From: an uncultured Lachnospiraceae bacterium
Lineage (GTDB): Bacteria; Bacillota; Clostridia; Lachnospirales; Lachnospiraceae
Direction of reading: 5' to 3'
DNA: 64,000 bases
Assembly (NCBI GenBank): GCA_947630025.1
Contig: CANRFZ010000011.1
Coordinates: forward strand, 1 to 64,000
Below, in pieces: positions 18,487 through 27,133 of the stretch. How positions within the stretch are numbered: position 1 is the first letter of the stretch; the number at the start of each line of letters is the position of its first letter. The position numbers were made by a program, and so were the translations under genes. The notes beneath the pieces are model-generated. The model had not been told where the DNA came from. It did no database searches and saw only the letters and a program-made list of their open reading frames with translations.

Positions 18487-18671
18487 ACGCTCTCTCCTGT
18501 CTGTACGCCGCCCGTTGTCCTGTCTGCCGCGTTACTGCTCTCTATGTTACCGCGCGCCGCCTGATGCACCGCACCGCGCTGCCCGCTGCCGTGCACGCCG
18601 ATTTCTGGTTATCTTCTGCCTTCTCTGCTATTCTACTGCAAAACGAAACCGTTGTCCATGAAAATGTCACA

Positions 18672-18715
18672 AAAAGCGGTATACCGCGCACGAAACGCAG
18701 TGATACCGCTTTTGC
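18672..18715. terminator. Intrinsic terminator hairpin
   Basis: AAAAAGCGGTAT ... ATACCGCTTTT inverted repeat. Confidence 0.6.
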
Positions 18716-18734
18716 ATGACTGCCCTATGAAAAT

Positions 18735-19049
18735 CTACGACTCCCGGAACGTGCCGCACTCGGTCTGCTCGCTGTCGCCCGCGCCTGCGCCCCTGATGTC
18801 CACGTGTTCCGCGTGGCATTTGTAATTGCTGTTATAGACGCATTTGTCCGCCTCGCAGTCGATACTGATGGTCCGGCAGGGATGATCCAGCGAGCTGGTG
18901 TAGGCTCCCTCCCTTTTCTGCGCAAAGCTCTCGCAGCAGGTGTCGGTGCAGCAGTCGGCGTGCCTGCCGCCCACCATGATGTCGCCCTTGCAGCAGAAGC
19001 AGTCCTGATTGTAGGTACAGTTGTCCACTCCGCATTTTAATTCAGCCAT
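18735..19049 (-). CDS. DUF1540-type Cys-rich protein
   Basis: 'MAELKCGVDNCTYNQDCFCCKGDIMVGG...DCEADKCVYNSNYKCHAEHVDI', two Cys-cluster repeats. Confidence 0.8.
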   Translation of the reverse strand: MAELKCGVDNCTYNQDCFCCKGDIMVGGRHADCCTDTCCESFAQKREGAYTSSLDHPCRTISIDCEADKCVYNSNYKCHAEHVDIRGAGAGDSEQTECGTFRES

Positions 19050-19174
19050 AATAACCTCCGTTCCCAAAGATCTGTGTTTACAGAAGTATTATTGCCCGAA
19101 AAATACGCCGCTATACAAAGGGGTTACGCCTGTTGTGCTGCCGACGGAGCGGTTCCCGGCGCCGGTTACGCCTG

Positions 19175-21133
19175 TTACGCCTGTTCCGGCTGCTCTTTGC
19201 GGATTTCCTTGGTTCTGATCTCCTCCGAGATCTGCCCGATAAAGTCGGACAGCGGCTTCACGCCCTCGTCGCCCGCGTAACGGCTTCTGACGGACACCGT
19301 GCCGTCCTCCGCCTCCTGCGCGCCCACAACGAGCATATAAGGCACCTTGGCCAGCCGCGCCTCGCGGATCTTGAAGCCGATCTTTTCGGAGCGGTTGTCC
19401 ACGGTCACGTCGATGTCGTTCCTCGCCAGCTCCTTTCTGACTTCCTCCGCATACGCCTCGTACTTCTCGGAGATCGGCAGCACGCGCACCTGCTCCGGAC
19501 ATAGCCATGTGGGGAATTTGCCGGCATATTTCTCGATCAGCCATGCCAGTGTCCTCTCATAGCAGCCCAGCGACGTTCTGTGGATAATATATGGGCGCAC
19601 CCTGTCGCCGTTCTGGTCGATATAGTACATATCGAACTGCTCCGCCAGCAGCGCATCCCACTGAATCGTAATCATCGTGTCCTCTTTGCCGTACACGTTC
19701 TTGGCGTTGATGTCCACCTTGGGGCCGTAGAAAGCGGCTTCCCCCACATCCTCCACGAACGGCAGGTCAAGCTCCGTCAGGATATCGCGGATATGCTGCT
19801 CCGTCTCGTTCCAGACCTCGGGCTCACCGATGTATTTGCCCGGATTCTCCGGGTCCCACTTGGACAGGTGCCATGTGATATCCTCCAGCAGCCCCAAGGT
19901 TGACATAACATATTTTGCCAGCGCGATGCAGCCCTTAAACTCCTCCACCATCTGATCCGGTCTGACGATCAGATGCCCCTCGGAAATCGTGAACTGCCGC
20001 ACACGTGTCAGACCGTGCATCTCGCCGGAATCCTCGTTTCTGAACAAGGTGGACGTCTCGCCGTAGCGGATCGGCAGATCGCGGTACGAATGCTGCGTGT
20101 TTTTGTAACAATAATACTGGAACGGACAGGTCATCGGGCGGAGGGCAAACACTTCCTTGTCCTTCTCCTCGTCGCCCAGCACGAACATACCGTCCTTGTA
20201 ATGATCCCAGTGGCCCGACATCTTATACAGGTCGCTCTTGGCCATCAGAGGCGTCTTCGTCCTCACATAGCCCCACTCTTTGTCTTCCAGATCCTCAATC
20301 CAGCGCTGCATCTTCATAATCATCTTTGTGCCCTTGGGAAGCAGCAGCGGCAGCCCCTGCCCGATCACGTCCACCGTGGCAAAAAGCTCCATCTCACGCC
20401 CCAGCTTGTTGTGGTCACGGCGCTTAATGTCCTCCAGATGCTCCAGATACGCCTCCAGTTCCTCCTTTTTCTGAAAAGCGGTGCCGTAGATACGCTGAAG
20501 CTGCGCCCGGTTGGAATCGCCCCGCCAGTACGCCATCGAAGAAGAAACCAGCTTAAACGCCTTGATATTCTTGGTGCTCATCAGGTGCGGCCCGGCGCAC
20601 AGATCGACGAAGCCGTCCTGATCGTAAAAAGAAATCTCCGCGTCTTCCGGCAGATCCTGAATTAACTCCACCTTGTAGGGCTCGCCCTTTTCCTCCATGA
20701 ACCGGATCGCCTCGGCCCGCGGCAGCGTGAACCGCTTCAGCTCGTGCCCTTCCTTTATGATCTTCTTCATCTCCGCTTCCAGCCTGTCCAGATCCTCTCT
20801 GGAAAAAGGCGCCGCGTCAAAATCGTAATAGAAGCCGTCGTCGATGGCGGGGCCGATCGTCACCTTGGCATCGGGAAAAAGACGTTTCACCGCCTCCGCC
20901 AGCACATGGGACGCCGTGTGGCGCACCACCCGCAGCCCCGCCGGATCGTTGGCGGTCAGGATGTTTAACGTGCAGTCATGATCCAGCACCGTGCGCAGGT
21001 CTTCCACCCTGCCGTCCACTTCGCCGGCGCAGGCTGCTCTGGCAAGCCCTTCCGAAATATCTTTGGCGATATCGATAATGCACATCGCCTGTCCGTATTC
21101 TTTTGTCGAGCCGTCCTTTAATGTGATCTTCAT
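19175..21133 (-). CDS. thrS: Threonyl-tRNA synthetase
   Basis: 652 aa; TGS start 'MKITLKDGSTKEYG', 'VRHTASHVLAEAV', 'MTCPFQYYCYKNTQHSYRDLPIRYGE'. Confidence 0.98.
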   Translation of the reverse strand: MKITLKDGSTKEYGQAMCIIDIAKDISEGLARAACAGEVDGRVEDLRTVLDHDCTLNILTANDPAGLRVVRHTASHVLAEAVKRLFPDAKVTIGPAIDDGFYYDFDAAPFSREDLDRLEAEMKKIIKEGHELKRFTLPRAEAIRFMEEKGEPYKVELIQDLPEDAEISFYDQDGFVDLCAGPHLMSTKNIKAFKLVSSSMAYWRGDSNRAQLQRIYGTAFQKKEELEAYLEHLEDIKRRDHNKLGREMELFATVDVIGQGLPLLLPKGTKMIMKMQRWIEDLEDKEWGYVRTKTPLMAKSDLYKMSGHWDHYKDGMFVLGDEEKDKEVFALRPMTCPFQYYCYKNTQHSYRDLPIRYGETSTLFRNEDSGEMHGLTRVRQFTISEGHLIVRPDQMVEEFKGCIALAKYVMSTLGLLEDITWHLSKWDPENPGKYIGEPEVWNETEQHIRDILTELDLPFVEDVGEAAFYGPKVDINAKNVYGKEDTMITIQWDALLAEQFDMYYIDQNGDRVRPYIIHRTSLGCYERTLAWLIEKYAGKFPTWLCPEQVRVLPISEKYEAYAEEVRKELARNDIDVTVDNRSEKIGFKIREARLAKVPYMLVVGAQEAEDGTVSVRSRYAGDEGVKPLSDFIGQISEEIRTKEIRKEQPEQA

Positions 21134-21324
21134 GATTTTCCTCCTCGCTTTTTTACTTAAATTTTATGTCTTCTTTTTATTAAATTTATTAATTTTTTGT
21201 CTTCTTTCATGATTGATAAATCATATCCATAATTATTTATAAATCATATCCATTCTTTATTCTGCCATAAAATATTCCGCCCTGCCGCTTTCTATCTTAA
21301 GTTTTTTCAAAAAAGGATTCCAAT

Positions 21325-21575
21325 AAAAAATCCCCTGCATTGTCGTTGTGACAGTGCAGAGGACGTAATGCTACGCGGTTCCACCTCGCTTGTTCCGCCC
21401 GCCTGCATCGGCCAAACGGAACCTCTCATTGGACTGTAACGTAAGTCAGCGGGCCGGATTGGGGCCACTCGGAGCCGGTTTTCAAATGGTTCCCGCAAAA
21501 GCGCTTTCAGCCCACGGCGCTTCTCTCTGGTGCGTTCCGCATTCTACTCGTCTCGTCAACGTATTGTCTATGGAT
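21325..21575 (-). ncRNA. T-box leader of thrS
   Basis: Minus strand GGTGGAACCGCG (21385-21374), downstream terminator CCTCTGCACTGTC...GACAATGCAGGGGATTTTTT, AGAGAG-type stem I elements, candidate ACC specifier in GAACCATTT. Confidence 0.88.
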
Positions 21576-21694
21576 TTGTCTTTTTGCTTACCTCTTATCT
21601 GTATTTTATGCCCTGCGCGCCGAAATGTAAAGCCCTTTTTGCCGCAGGCGCGAAACTGCGTTTCTCACCGGCCTGCCGCTCCGGTTCGACGAGG

Positions 21695-22201
21695 TTACGC
21701 CGTCCTGCCGCAGCACTTCTTATATTTCTTGCCGCTGCCGCAGGGACAGGGATCGTTCGGATAGACCTTCTGCTCCTTGCGGATGGTCGTAGACGACTTC
21801 TGCTCCTTGTAGAGCGCCTTCTGCGTCTCCTCGTCGAAGATGTCGTTCCACTCCTCCAGCCCATAGAGCCAGTCCGCACCGGCGGCTACCATATTTTTAT
21901 AGAGCAGCGCGTTGTCAAAGTCAAGGCTGACCTTTGTGTCCTCCTCCATCTCCTCGATCGGATTGGGCTTCTTCAGACTGTCGTTGATGCCGTCCAGAAA
22001 ACCCGTCATCGTCATGATGTCCACACCGAACTTTTCCGCCAGCTCTTTGACAGTGCCCTTCACCGCCTGATCGGGCGTCTTGAGCAGCTCTGCGTAAATC
22101 TCCTTTTCCTTTGCAAAATAATCTGACCAAAGCCTCTGCAGATCGCCTTTGTTGGCGGTCTCGGAATATGCCATATCACGCCACTGTTTCAATAATGCCA
22201 T
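21695..22201 (-). CDS. SEC-C metal-binding domain protein
   Basis: C-terminal '[20 protein letters not shown]'. Confidence 0.85.
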   Translation of the reverse strand: MALLKQWRDMAYSETANKGDLQRLWSDYFAKEKEIYAELLKTPDQAVKGTVKELAEKFGVDIMTMTGFLDGINDSLKKPNPIEEMEEDTKVSLDFDNALLYKNMVAAGADWLYGLEEWNDIFDEETQKALYKEQKSSTTIRKEQKVYPNDPCPCGSGKKYKKCCGRTA

Positions 22202-22373
22202 CGTCGTTTACCACCTTTTATCCTAGAATCCGGGCGGACACTTCCCCATATGATATGTATATGCGCACTGCGGCGCGCGCCACACAACGCACATCACATA
22301 AATCCCGCCCTTTCGCCCCTTAGTATATACCATTTCTGAAAAAATGTAAACACCAGTTCAGCCAGCCGACGTC

Positions 22374-22715
22374 TCAATCATTTTGTTGTATCCAGCGCTG
22401 CAGAATAAACTCCCAGTTCATCCCATCCTGCATCACGCGCAGAATCGTAACCTTTTTCTTCTGTTCATCTATGACATAAAACAATAGATATGTATCAGCC
22501 GGTTTCAAGTAGATTTCATATCCACGATAAACAAATCCGGCTTTCCCATGGCCTTGCGGGAATGTATCCAGCCCCAGAGCTGCCTTCTTTATCTTTCTTG
22601 AAAAATTTTCTCCTAACTCACGATATTTAAAATGATCCAAAATATATTTCTTGATATCTTTTACATCCTGTTTTCCACTCTCAGCAATCTCTACATGGTA
22701 CTGGCCATTTTTCAT
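22374..22715 (-). CDS. RelE/ParE-family toxin
   Basis: 'YHVEIAESGKQDVKDIKKYILDHF...KPADTYLLFYVIDEQKKKVTILRVMQDGMNW' ParE-like; preceded by a small antitoxin-like ORF. Confidence 0.75.
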   Translation of the reverse strand: MKNGQYHVEIAESGKQDVKDIKKYILDHFKYRELGENFSRKIKKAALGLDTFPQGHGKAGFVYRGYEIYLKPADTYLLFYVIDEQKKKVTILRVMQDGMNWEFILQRWIQQND

Positions 22716-22723
22716 ATGCACCT

Positions 22724-22891
22724 CTAAATTTTGTCTATTTCCTCCCACGCTTTTTCAATCGTCTGTGTTCTGCCCTGTTCCATATCATCAATTGCTTTAT
22801 CCAGTTTGGAAAAAAGAACCTTCATGGCATCGTCCACCGTCTGCATATTGCTCTGTCTGTTTACTGCATGAACAGTCTGCACTGTCTCCAT
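22724..22891 (-). CDS. Putative antitoxin of ParE/RelE-type module
   Basis: Small ORF (METVQTVHAVNRQSNMQTVDDAMKVLFSKLDKAIDDMEQGRTQTIEKAWEEIDKI) 8 nt upstream of the toxin. Confidence 0.65.
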   Translation of the reverse strand: METVQTVHAVNRQSNMQTVDDAMKVLFSKLDKAIDDMEQGRTQTIEKAWEEIDKI

Positions 22892-23148
22892 AAACTTCAC
22901 CCTTTCCAAATTTTTTATTATGAAGAAAGTATAACACACTTTTCAGGATTTCACTATGAATTTTTGTAATAGCCCGTTATCCACTCGTCGAACGGCGGGA
23001 ACGGCAAAGGGTGCGCCAGACGGCGAAATTCCCTGTAACGGTATTTCAGGCAAGAAGTGTTTTTGCAATCATATGTATAAAATCTCCGAAACCGGACATA
23101 ATGATACTAGTCAAAAGATAAGGAAATACTTATCCTCCCCTAACAGAG

Positions 23149-23190
23149 CAGGCAGACGGTTTTGATTGACAGACCGCCTGCCTGTTTTTC
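23149..23190 (+). terminator. Strong plus-strand intrinsic terminator with no assigned upstream gene
   Basis: CAGGCAGACGGT ... ACCGCCTGCCTG followed by TTTTT. Confidence 0.7.
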
Positions 23191-23236
23191 TGTGCACAAT
23201 GTCCGCGGCGGCAAATCGACCGGGCAGATAACCGCG

Positions 23237-24640
23237 CTATTCCTGCCGCAAATACTGCTCCACATCCAGCGTCTTCCGGTATGGCGCTCGTTCCTCCAGC
23301 AGACTTCTGTACCGTTCTTCATCCAGCGTACCGTCAGGGCCGCAGGCGAACTCGCGTATGCCGCTCCACGCGGCGAAATCGCACAGATAGATAGTGACGG
23401 ACGAAACATCCCGTCCGTAGACCGCAAACTGCTCTCCGTCTGCGCCCATGTCGAGCGGGCGGCCGTTCCGGTCAAGGACAACGGCGCAGGCGTCTTCCGC
23501 ACCGGAAGCGGCGGCGTGAACCGTTATCTCGGTGGGCGAAACTTCCACGGATTCCAAGCCCCATCCGTCAGGCGTTATATCGTTGATCCGGATCGCTGCG
23601 GCGCCCTGCACGCTCTGCCGGATCTCGACGGCAGCCGGGATCGTCCAATCTCCCCGCACCTGCACTTTCCCCGCTTCCTTATAATAAAACCGCACATTTT
23701 GTATGGCAAGCCGCATCGTAAAGGCATCCGGCACCTCATACTCGTCAAACCATTCGTCACGGTTTGCTGCGGTGACGGACGGCGGCTGCACCCCCGCTGC
23801 CTCCGCATCGGCCACGGCTGCGTCGTATCTTTCGGTATTCCATCGAATACTGTCATAGTCGATCCGCATCGCTCCCACAAAAGTACGTTCGTCCGCCAGC
23901 CTGCCCTCCAGATTTCTGACACCCGCCACCGTGCCGTCGTCCTCTCCGCGGAAACTGTAAGTCTCCTGCGTGGACAACTGCAGCAGCAGAGAATAAGGCT
24001 CCGCCAGCATACCCGCCATCTCTGGAAACGCTTCTTCGCTCTCTACCCGCACGCCGACGGTAATGCCCTGATTAGAGGCATAATACTCGGTCAGCGTAAA
24101 AGTAAGCCCCTGATCGGCAGCACTGTATTTCTGTTCTGCCGCCGCGCCGCCGTTTCCGGCAGTGGCCGTATCATCCAACGGAACAATCTCCTCCTCCGGA
24201 ACGCCGCTGAACGTAAATGCGCCTCTGATCCGTTCCAAAACGCTTCCCAGCACCGGAATCTCCCGCGCCAATGACGGATAAGCCGTCCCTACGCCCACAA
24301 CCGCCGCCAATATCGCTGCCGCCGCGCCAATGGCTGCGGCACATTTTACCATGCTGCTCTTTTCACTGTCTCTTTTTGCAGCCGCCTTTTTCGCACTGCC
24401 GCATTTTGCAGCGGCACGTTTCGCAGCGGCTCTTTTTGCGGCAGTTCTTTTTGCGGCAGTTCTTGTCTCAGCGGCTTTTTTTTCAGCGGTTTTTTCCGCC
24501 GGATAGCTCATGTCTGCCGTGCCGCGCCTGATGATTTCGTAAGCCTCCTCCAACTTTCTGTCTATGATGCCGTTTGGCCCTCTGTCCGCGCACAGAATCC
24601 GCCGCAGTTCTTCGTCCGTATAGCTTTTTCCCTGTTCCAT
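23237..24640 (-). CDS. DUF4179-type membrane protein (putative anti-sigma factor) with AAAKR repeats
   Basis: Follows an ECF sigma gene; N-terminal cytoplasmic helix, Ala/Lys-rich repeats, TM 'AAIGAAAAILAAVVGVG', extracytoplasmic domain. Confidence 0.7.
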   Translation of the reverse strand: MEQGKSYTDEELRRILCADRGPNGIIDRKLEEAYEIIRRGTADMSYPAEKTAEKKAAETRTAAKRTAAKRAAAKRAAAKCGSAKKAAAKRDSEKSSMVKCAAAIGAAAAILAAVVGVGTAYPSLAREIPVLGSVLERIRGAFTFSGVPEEEIVPLDDTATAGNGGAAAEQKYSAADQGLTFTLTEYYASNQGITVGVRVESEEAFPEMAGMLAEPYSLLLQLSTQETYSFRGEDDGTVAGVRNLEGRLADERTFVGAMRIDYDSIRWNTERYDAAVADAEAAGVQPPSVTAANRDEWFDEYEVPDAFTMRLAIQNVRFYYKEAGKVQVRGDWTIPAAVEIRQSVQGAAAIRINDITPDGWGLESVEVSPTEITVHAAASGAEDACAVVLDRNGRPLDMGADGEQFAVYGRDVSSVTIYLCDFAAWSGIREFACGPDGTLDEERYRSLLEERAPYRKTLDVEQYLRQE

Positions 24641-24687
24641 AACCTACTCCTTCCGTATCCGCTTTCGCTCCGGTATAGCTTGGCAGT

Positions 24688-25242
24688 TCAGATAGATTTT
24701 CTAAGCTGCTCTTTGCCGCGCCGCAGTCTGCTTTTCACCGTATTTTCATTAAGTTCCAGCAGATCGGCGATCTGTGCCGCCGTATACTGCTCGCCGAAAT
24801 AAAGCTGGAAAATCGGACGGCTCTCCCGGGGAAGCTGCTCCAGCAGATCCCAAAAGACGAGATCTCCCTCAGCCTGTGCCCCTACGCCTGCGCTATCCTG
24901 CGCCCGGACGCCATATGTCTCTTGCGCCGCTTCTGCACTGCTAGGCGCCGATCTCATGTTTTTGCGGTAAATATCCGTACAGTTATTGATGAGTATCCGC
25001 GTCAGCCATGTCTGGAAATACTCCGTTTTCTTCAAGTCATGGATATGCTCAAAGGCGTCCAGCACCGTGTCCTGCATCGCATCCGCCACGTCCTCCTCTT
25101 GCTTCAAATAGGAAAAAGCGATTCTTTTCATCTTCTCCTTGGACTGCTCCATCAACGTGATGAACGCCTCCGCATCGCCCTTTTGCGCCCTCTGTATCAG
25201 TTTCTTCTGTATCGGTTCTTTCTGTATTGATTCTTTTTGCAT
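24688..25242 (-). CDS. ECF-type sigma factor
   Basis: 'EEDVADAMQDTVLDAFEHIHDLKKTEYFQTWLTRILINNCTDIYRK', 'YTAAQIADLLELNENTVKSRLRRGKEQLRKSI'. Start trimmed. Confidence 0.9.
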   Translation of the reverse strand: MQKESIQKEPIQKKLIQRAQKGDAEAFITLMEQSKEKMKRIAFSYLKQEEDVADAMQDTVLDAFEHIHDLKKTEYFQTWLTRILINNCTDIYRKNMRSAPSSAEAAQETYGVRAQDSAGVGAQAEGDLVFWDLLEQLPRESRPIFQLYFGEQYTAAQIADLLELNENTVKSRLRRGKEQLRKSI

Positions 25243-25444
25243 TGGTTTCCTCTCCTGCCCTACACTTATTAGACGGACGACGGCAGGATTTCGTTGCATC
25301 AGTCCGCAGATTTTGTTGTCTACGCGCACAGATTTCACGCCTCCACGCACACAAAATATTGACACCGCTCCGGGAAAATTATAATATATTTTCGGTGTAT
25401 TTTATTTCGTAAAAATCTATTTTACAGTTTTATAGGAGGAGAAA

Positions 25445-26602
25445 ATGAAAAACATAACCGACGACATTTTTTATATCGGCGTGGACGACCACGACATCGA
25501 TCTCTTTGAGGGACAGTATGTTGTAGAAAACGGCATGGCCTACAATTCCTATGTGATTATGGATGATAAAATCGCCGTCATGGATACGGTGGACGGCAAT
25601 TTTGCGGAAGAATGGCTGGAGAAACTGGCGGAAGCGCTGGACGGACGCACGCCGGACTATCTGATCGTGCAGCACATGGAGCCGGACCACTCCGCCAACA
25701 TCGCCGCGCTGAGCGCCAAGTACCCCGCTGCCGTTATCGTTGCGTCCGCGCCCGCTTTTACCATGATGAAAAACTATTTCGGGAATGACTATGCCGACAG
25801 GCGGCTGGTGATCAAAGAAGGCGACACCCTTTCCCTCGGGGCGCACACACTGCAGTTCGTGGCCGCGCCGATGGTGCACTGGCCGGAAGTCATGGTGACT
25901 TACGATAGCCACGATAAAGTGTTGTTCTCCGCCGACGGCTTCGGTAAATTCGGCGCTCTTGACACAGACGAAGACTGGGCCTGCGAAGCCAGACGCTACT
26001 ATTTCGGTATCGTAGGGAAATACGGTATGCAGGTTCAGAATCTGCTGAAAAAAGCCGCCGCCCTGGACATTCAGATCATTTGTCCGCTCCACGGCCCGAT
26101 TTTGAAGGAAAACTTGGAATATTATGTAAACCTATATCAAATCTGGTCTTCCTACGGCGTAGAGTCTGAAGGCGTTATGATCGCCTACACCTCCGTGTAT
26201 GGCCATACGAAAGAGGCGGCGGAGCTTCTGGCGCAGAAACTGACCGACCGCGGCTGCCCGAAAGTCGTCGTGTCTGACCTTGCCAGAGACGATATGGCAG
26301 AGTGCGTCGAGGACGCTTTCCGCTACGGCAGACTGGTTCTGGCCACCACCACTTACAACACGGGAATCTTTCCTTTTATGCGGGAATTTATCGACGAACT
26401 GGCTGAACACAATTTCCAGAACCGCACCGTCGCCCTGATTGAAAACGGCAGTTGGGCGCCTATGGCCGCCAAAACGATGCGTGCTAAGCTGGAAACCTGC
26501 AAAGACATTACCTTTGCGGAAAATACCGTACAGATCAAAGGTGCGCTGAGTGAGGAAAACATCGCGCAGCTTGACGCGCTGGCAGAGGAGTTGTGCCGAT
26601 AA
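25445..26602 (+). CDS. fprA: FprA-family A-type flavoprotein (flavodiiron protein)
   Basis: 'HMEPDHSANIAAL', 'FSADGFGKFGAL', flavodoxin part 'IAYTSVYGHTKEAAELLAQKL'. Confidence 0.93.
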   Translation: MKNITDDIFYIGVDDHDIDLFEGQYVVENGMAYNSYVIMDDKIAVMDTVDGNFAEEWLEKLAEALDGRTPDYLIVQHMEPDHSANIAALSAKYPAAVIVASAPAFTMMKNYFGNDYADRRLVIKEGDTLSLGAHTLQFVAAPMVHWPEVMVTYDSHDKVLFSADGFGKFGALDTDEDWACEARRYYFGIVGKYGMQVQNLLKKAAALDIQIICPLHGPILKENLEYYVNLYQIWSSYGVESEGVMIAYTSVYGHTKEAAELLAQKLTDRGCPKVVVSDLARDDMAECVEDAFRYGRLVLATTTYNTGIFPFMREFIDELAEHNFQNRTVALIENGSWAPMAAKTMRAKLETCKDITFAENTVQIKGALSEENIAQLDALAEELCR

Positions 26603-26650
26603 GAATAATCGTAGGTATGTTCTTTGGAATAAACGATATTTCGTTTATTA

Positions 26651-26680
26651 TTGACAAGTATTGCGCTTGTGCTTTATAGT
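26651..26680 (+). promoter_or_regulatory. Promoter (TTGACA-18-TATAGT) of candidate type I toxin transcript
   Basis: TTGACA 26651-26656; TATAGT 26675-26680; GGGTGTTG leader starts at 26689. Confidence 0.55.
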
Positions 26681-26768
26681 ATAATCATGGGTGTTGTCCT
26701 AAAGCGGTAAGCGGTTCGCCTTTCGCCGGAACGAGTACGTTCTGAGACTTCCATCGCAAGAAGGGAGG

Positions 26769-26939
26769 ATGAAAGAATGGAAAATTCAAGAGAAAGGTCA
26801 GTATTTGGTGCTGGAAACGGTAATCGGTATCATCGGTATCGCCGTGACAGTGGTGAGTATCATTGTCACGGTTATCGGTATCCGGGATAACCGAAAGATA
26901 CATAAACATCAAAAAAGCAACCGCCCGTCACAAGGTTAA
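26769..26939 (+). CDS. Candidate small hydrophobic peptide (type I toxin/holin-like), 56 aa
   Basis: MKEWKIQEKGQYLVLETVIGIIGIAVTVVSIIVTVIGIRDNRKIHKHQKSNRPSQG: one TM plus basic tail. Below the ORF-track length cutoff; start codon uncertain. Confidence 0.5.
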   Translation: MKEWKIQEKGQYLVLETVIGIIGIAVTVVSIIVTVIGIRDNRKIHKHQKSNRPSQG

Positions 26940-26951
26940 GGTTGCTTTTTT
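26911..26951. terminator. Bidirectional terminator shared by convergent transcripts
   Basis: AAAAAAGCAACC (26911-26922) / GGTTGCTTTTTT (26940-26951), 12-bp stem with A/T tails on both sides. Confidence 0.8.
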
Positions 26952-27007
26952 GTAACCAATAACTAAGGCGAACCGCTTGCGTTACGGTCAACACCCTTTA
27001 TGGTTTT

Positions 27008-27035
27008 ATTATAGCAGGCAAAGGACAAAAGTCAA
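27008..27035 (-). promoter_or_regulatory. Convergent minus-strand promoter (candidate antisense RNA)
   Basis: Minus strand TTGACT (27035-27030), 16 nt, TATAAT (27013-27008). Confidence 0.55.
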
Positions 27036-27081
27036 GAATTAAATTTGTAAATGAAAGCAAACTTTTTAAATGAGAGCAAAC

Positions 27082-27108
27082 TTGAAGTCGCAATCTGCGA
27101 CATCAAGA
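27082..27108. promoter_or_regulatory. Upstream copy of 27-bp near-perfect palindrome
   Basis: CTTGAAGTCGCA-ATC-TGCGACATCAAG, arms 11/12 matched. Confidence 0.75.
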
Positions 27109-27133
27109 TCCCGGATGAAAGGGCGGTGCATTT

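Larger units (their letters stand above)
26689..26996. repeat. Imperfect terminal inverted repeat flanking small ORF
   Basis: GGGTGTTGTCCTAAAGCGGTAAGCGGTTCGCCTT (26689-26722) vs AAGGCGAACCGCTTGCGTTACGGTCAACACCC (26965-26996). Confidence 0.85.

Noticed and set aside
23162-24274. 370-aa plus-strand ORF
   Set aside because: Antisense to the DUF4179-type gene; no domain features.
26685-26912. 75-aa minus-strand ORF
   Set aside because: Antisense across the candidate toxin transcript with low-complexity His/Asp content; the plus-strand hydrophobic ORF is more convincing.
26689-26996. Considered as a MITE because of terminal inverted repeats
   Set aside because: No convincing target-site duplication; the repeats coincide with predicted transcription start regions of two convergent promoters, which better explains their position. 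Genome-wide copies would reopen this.
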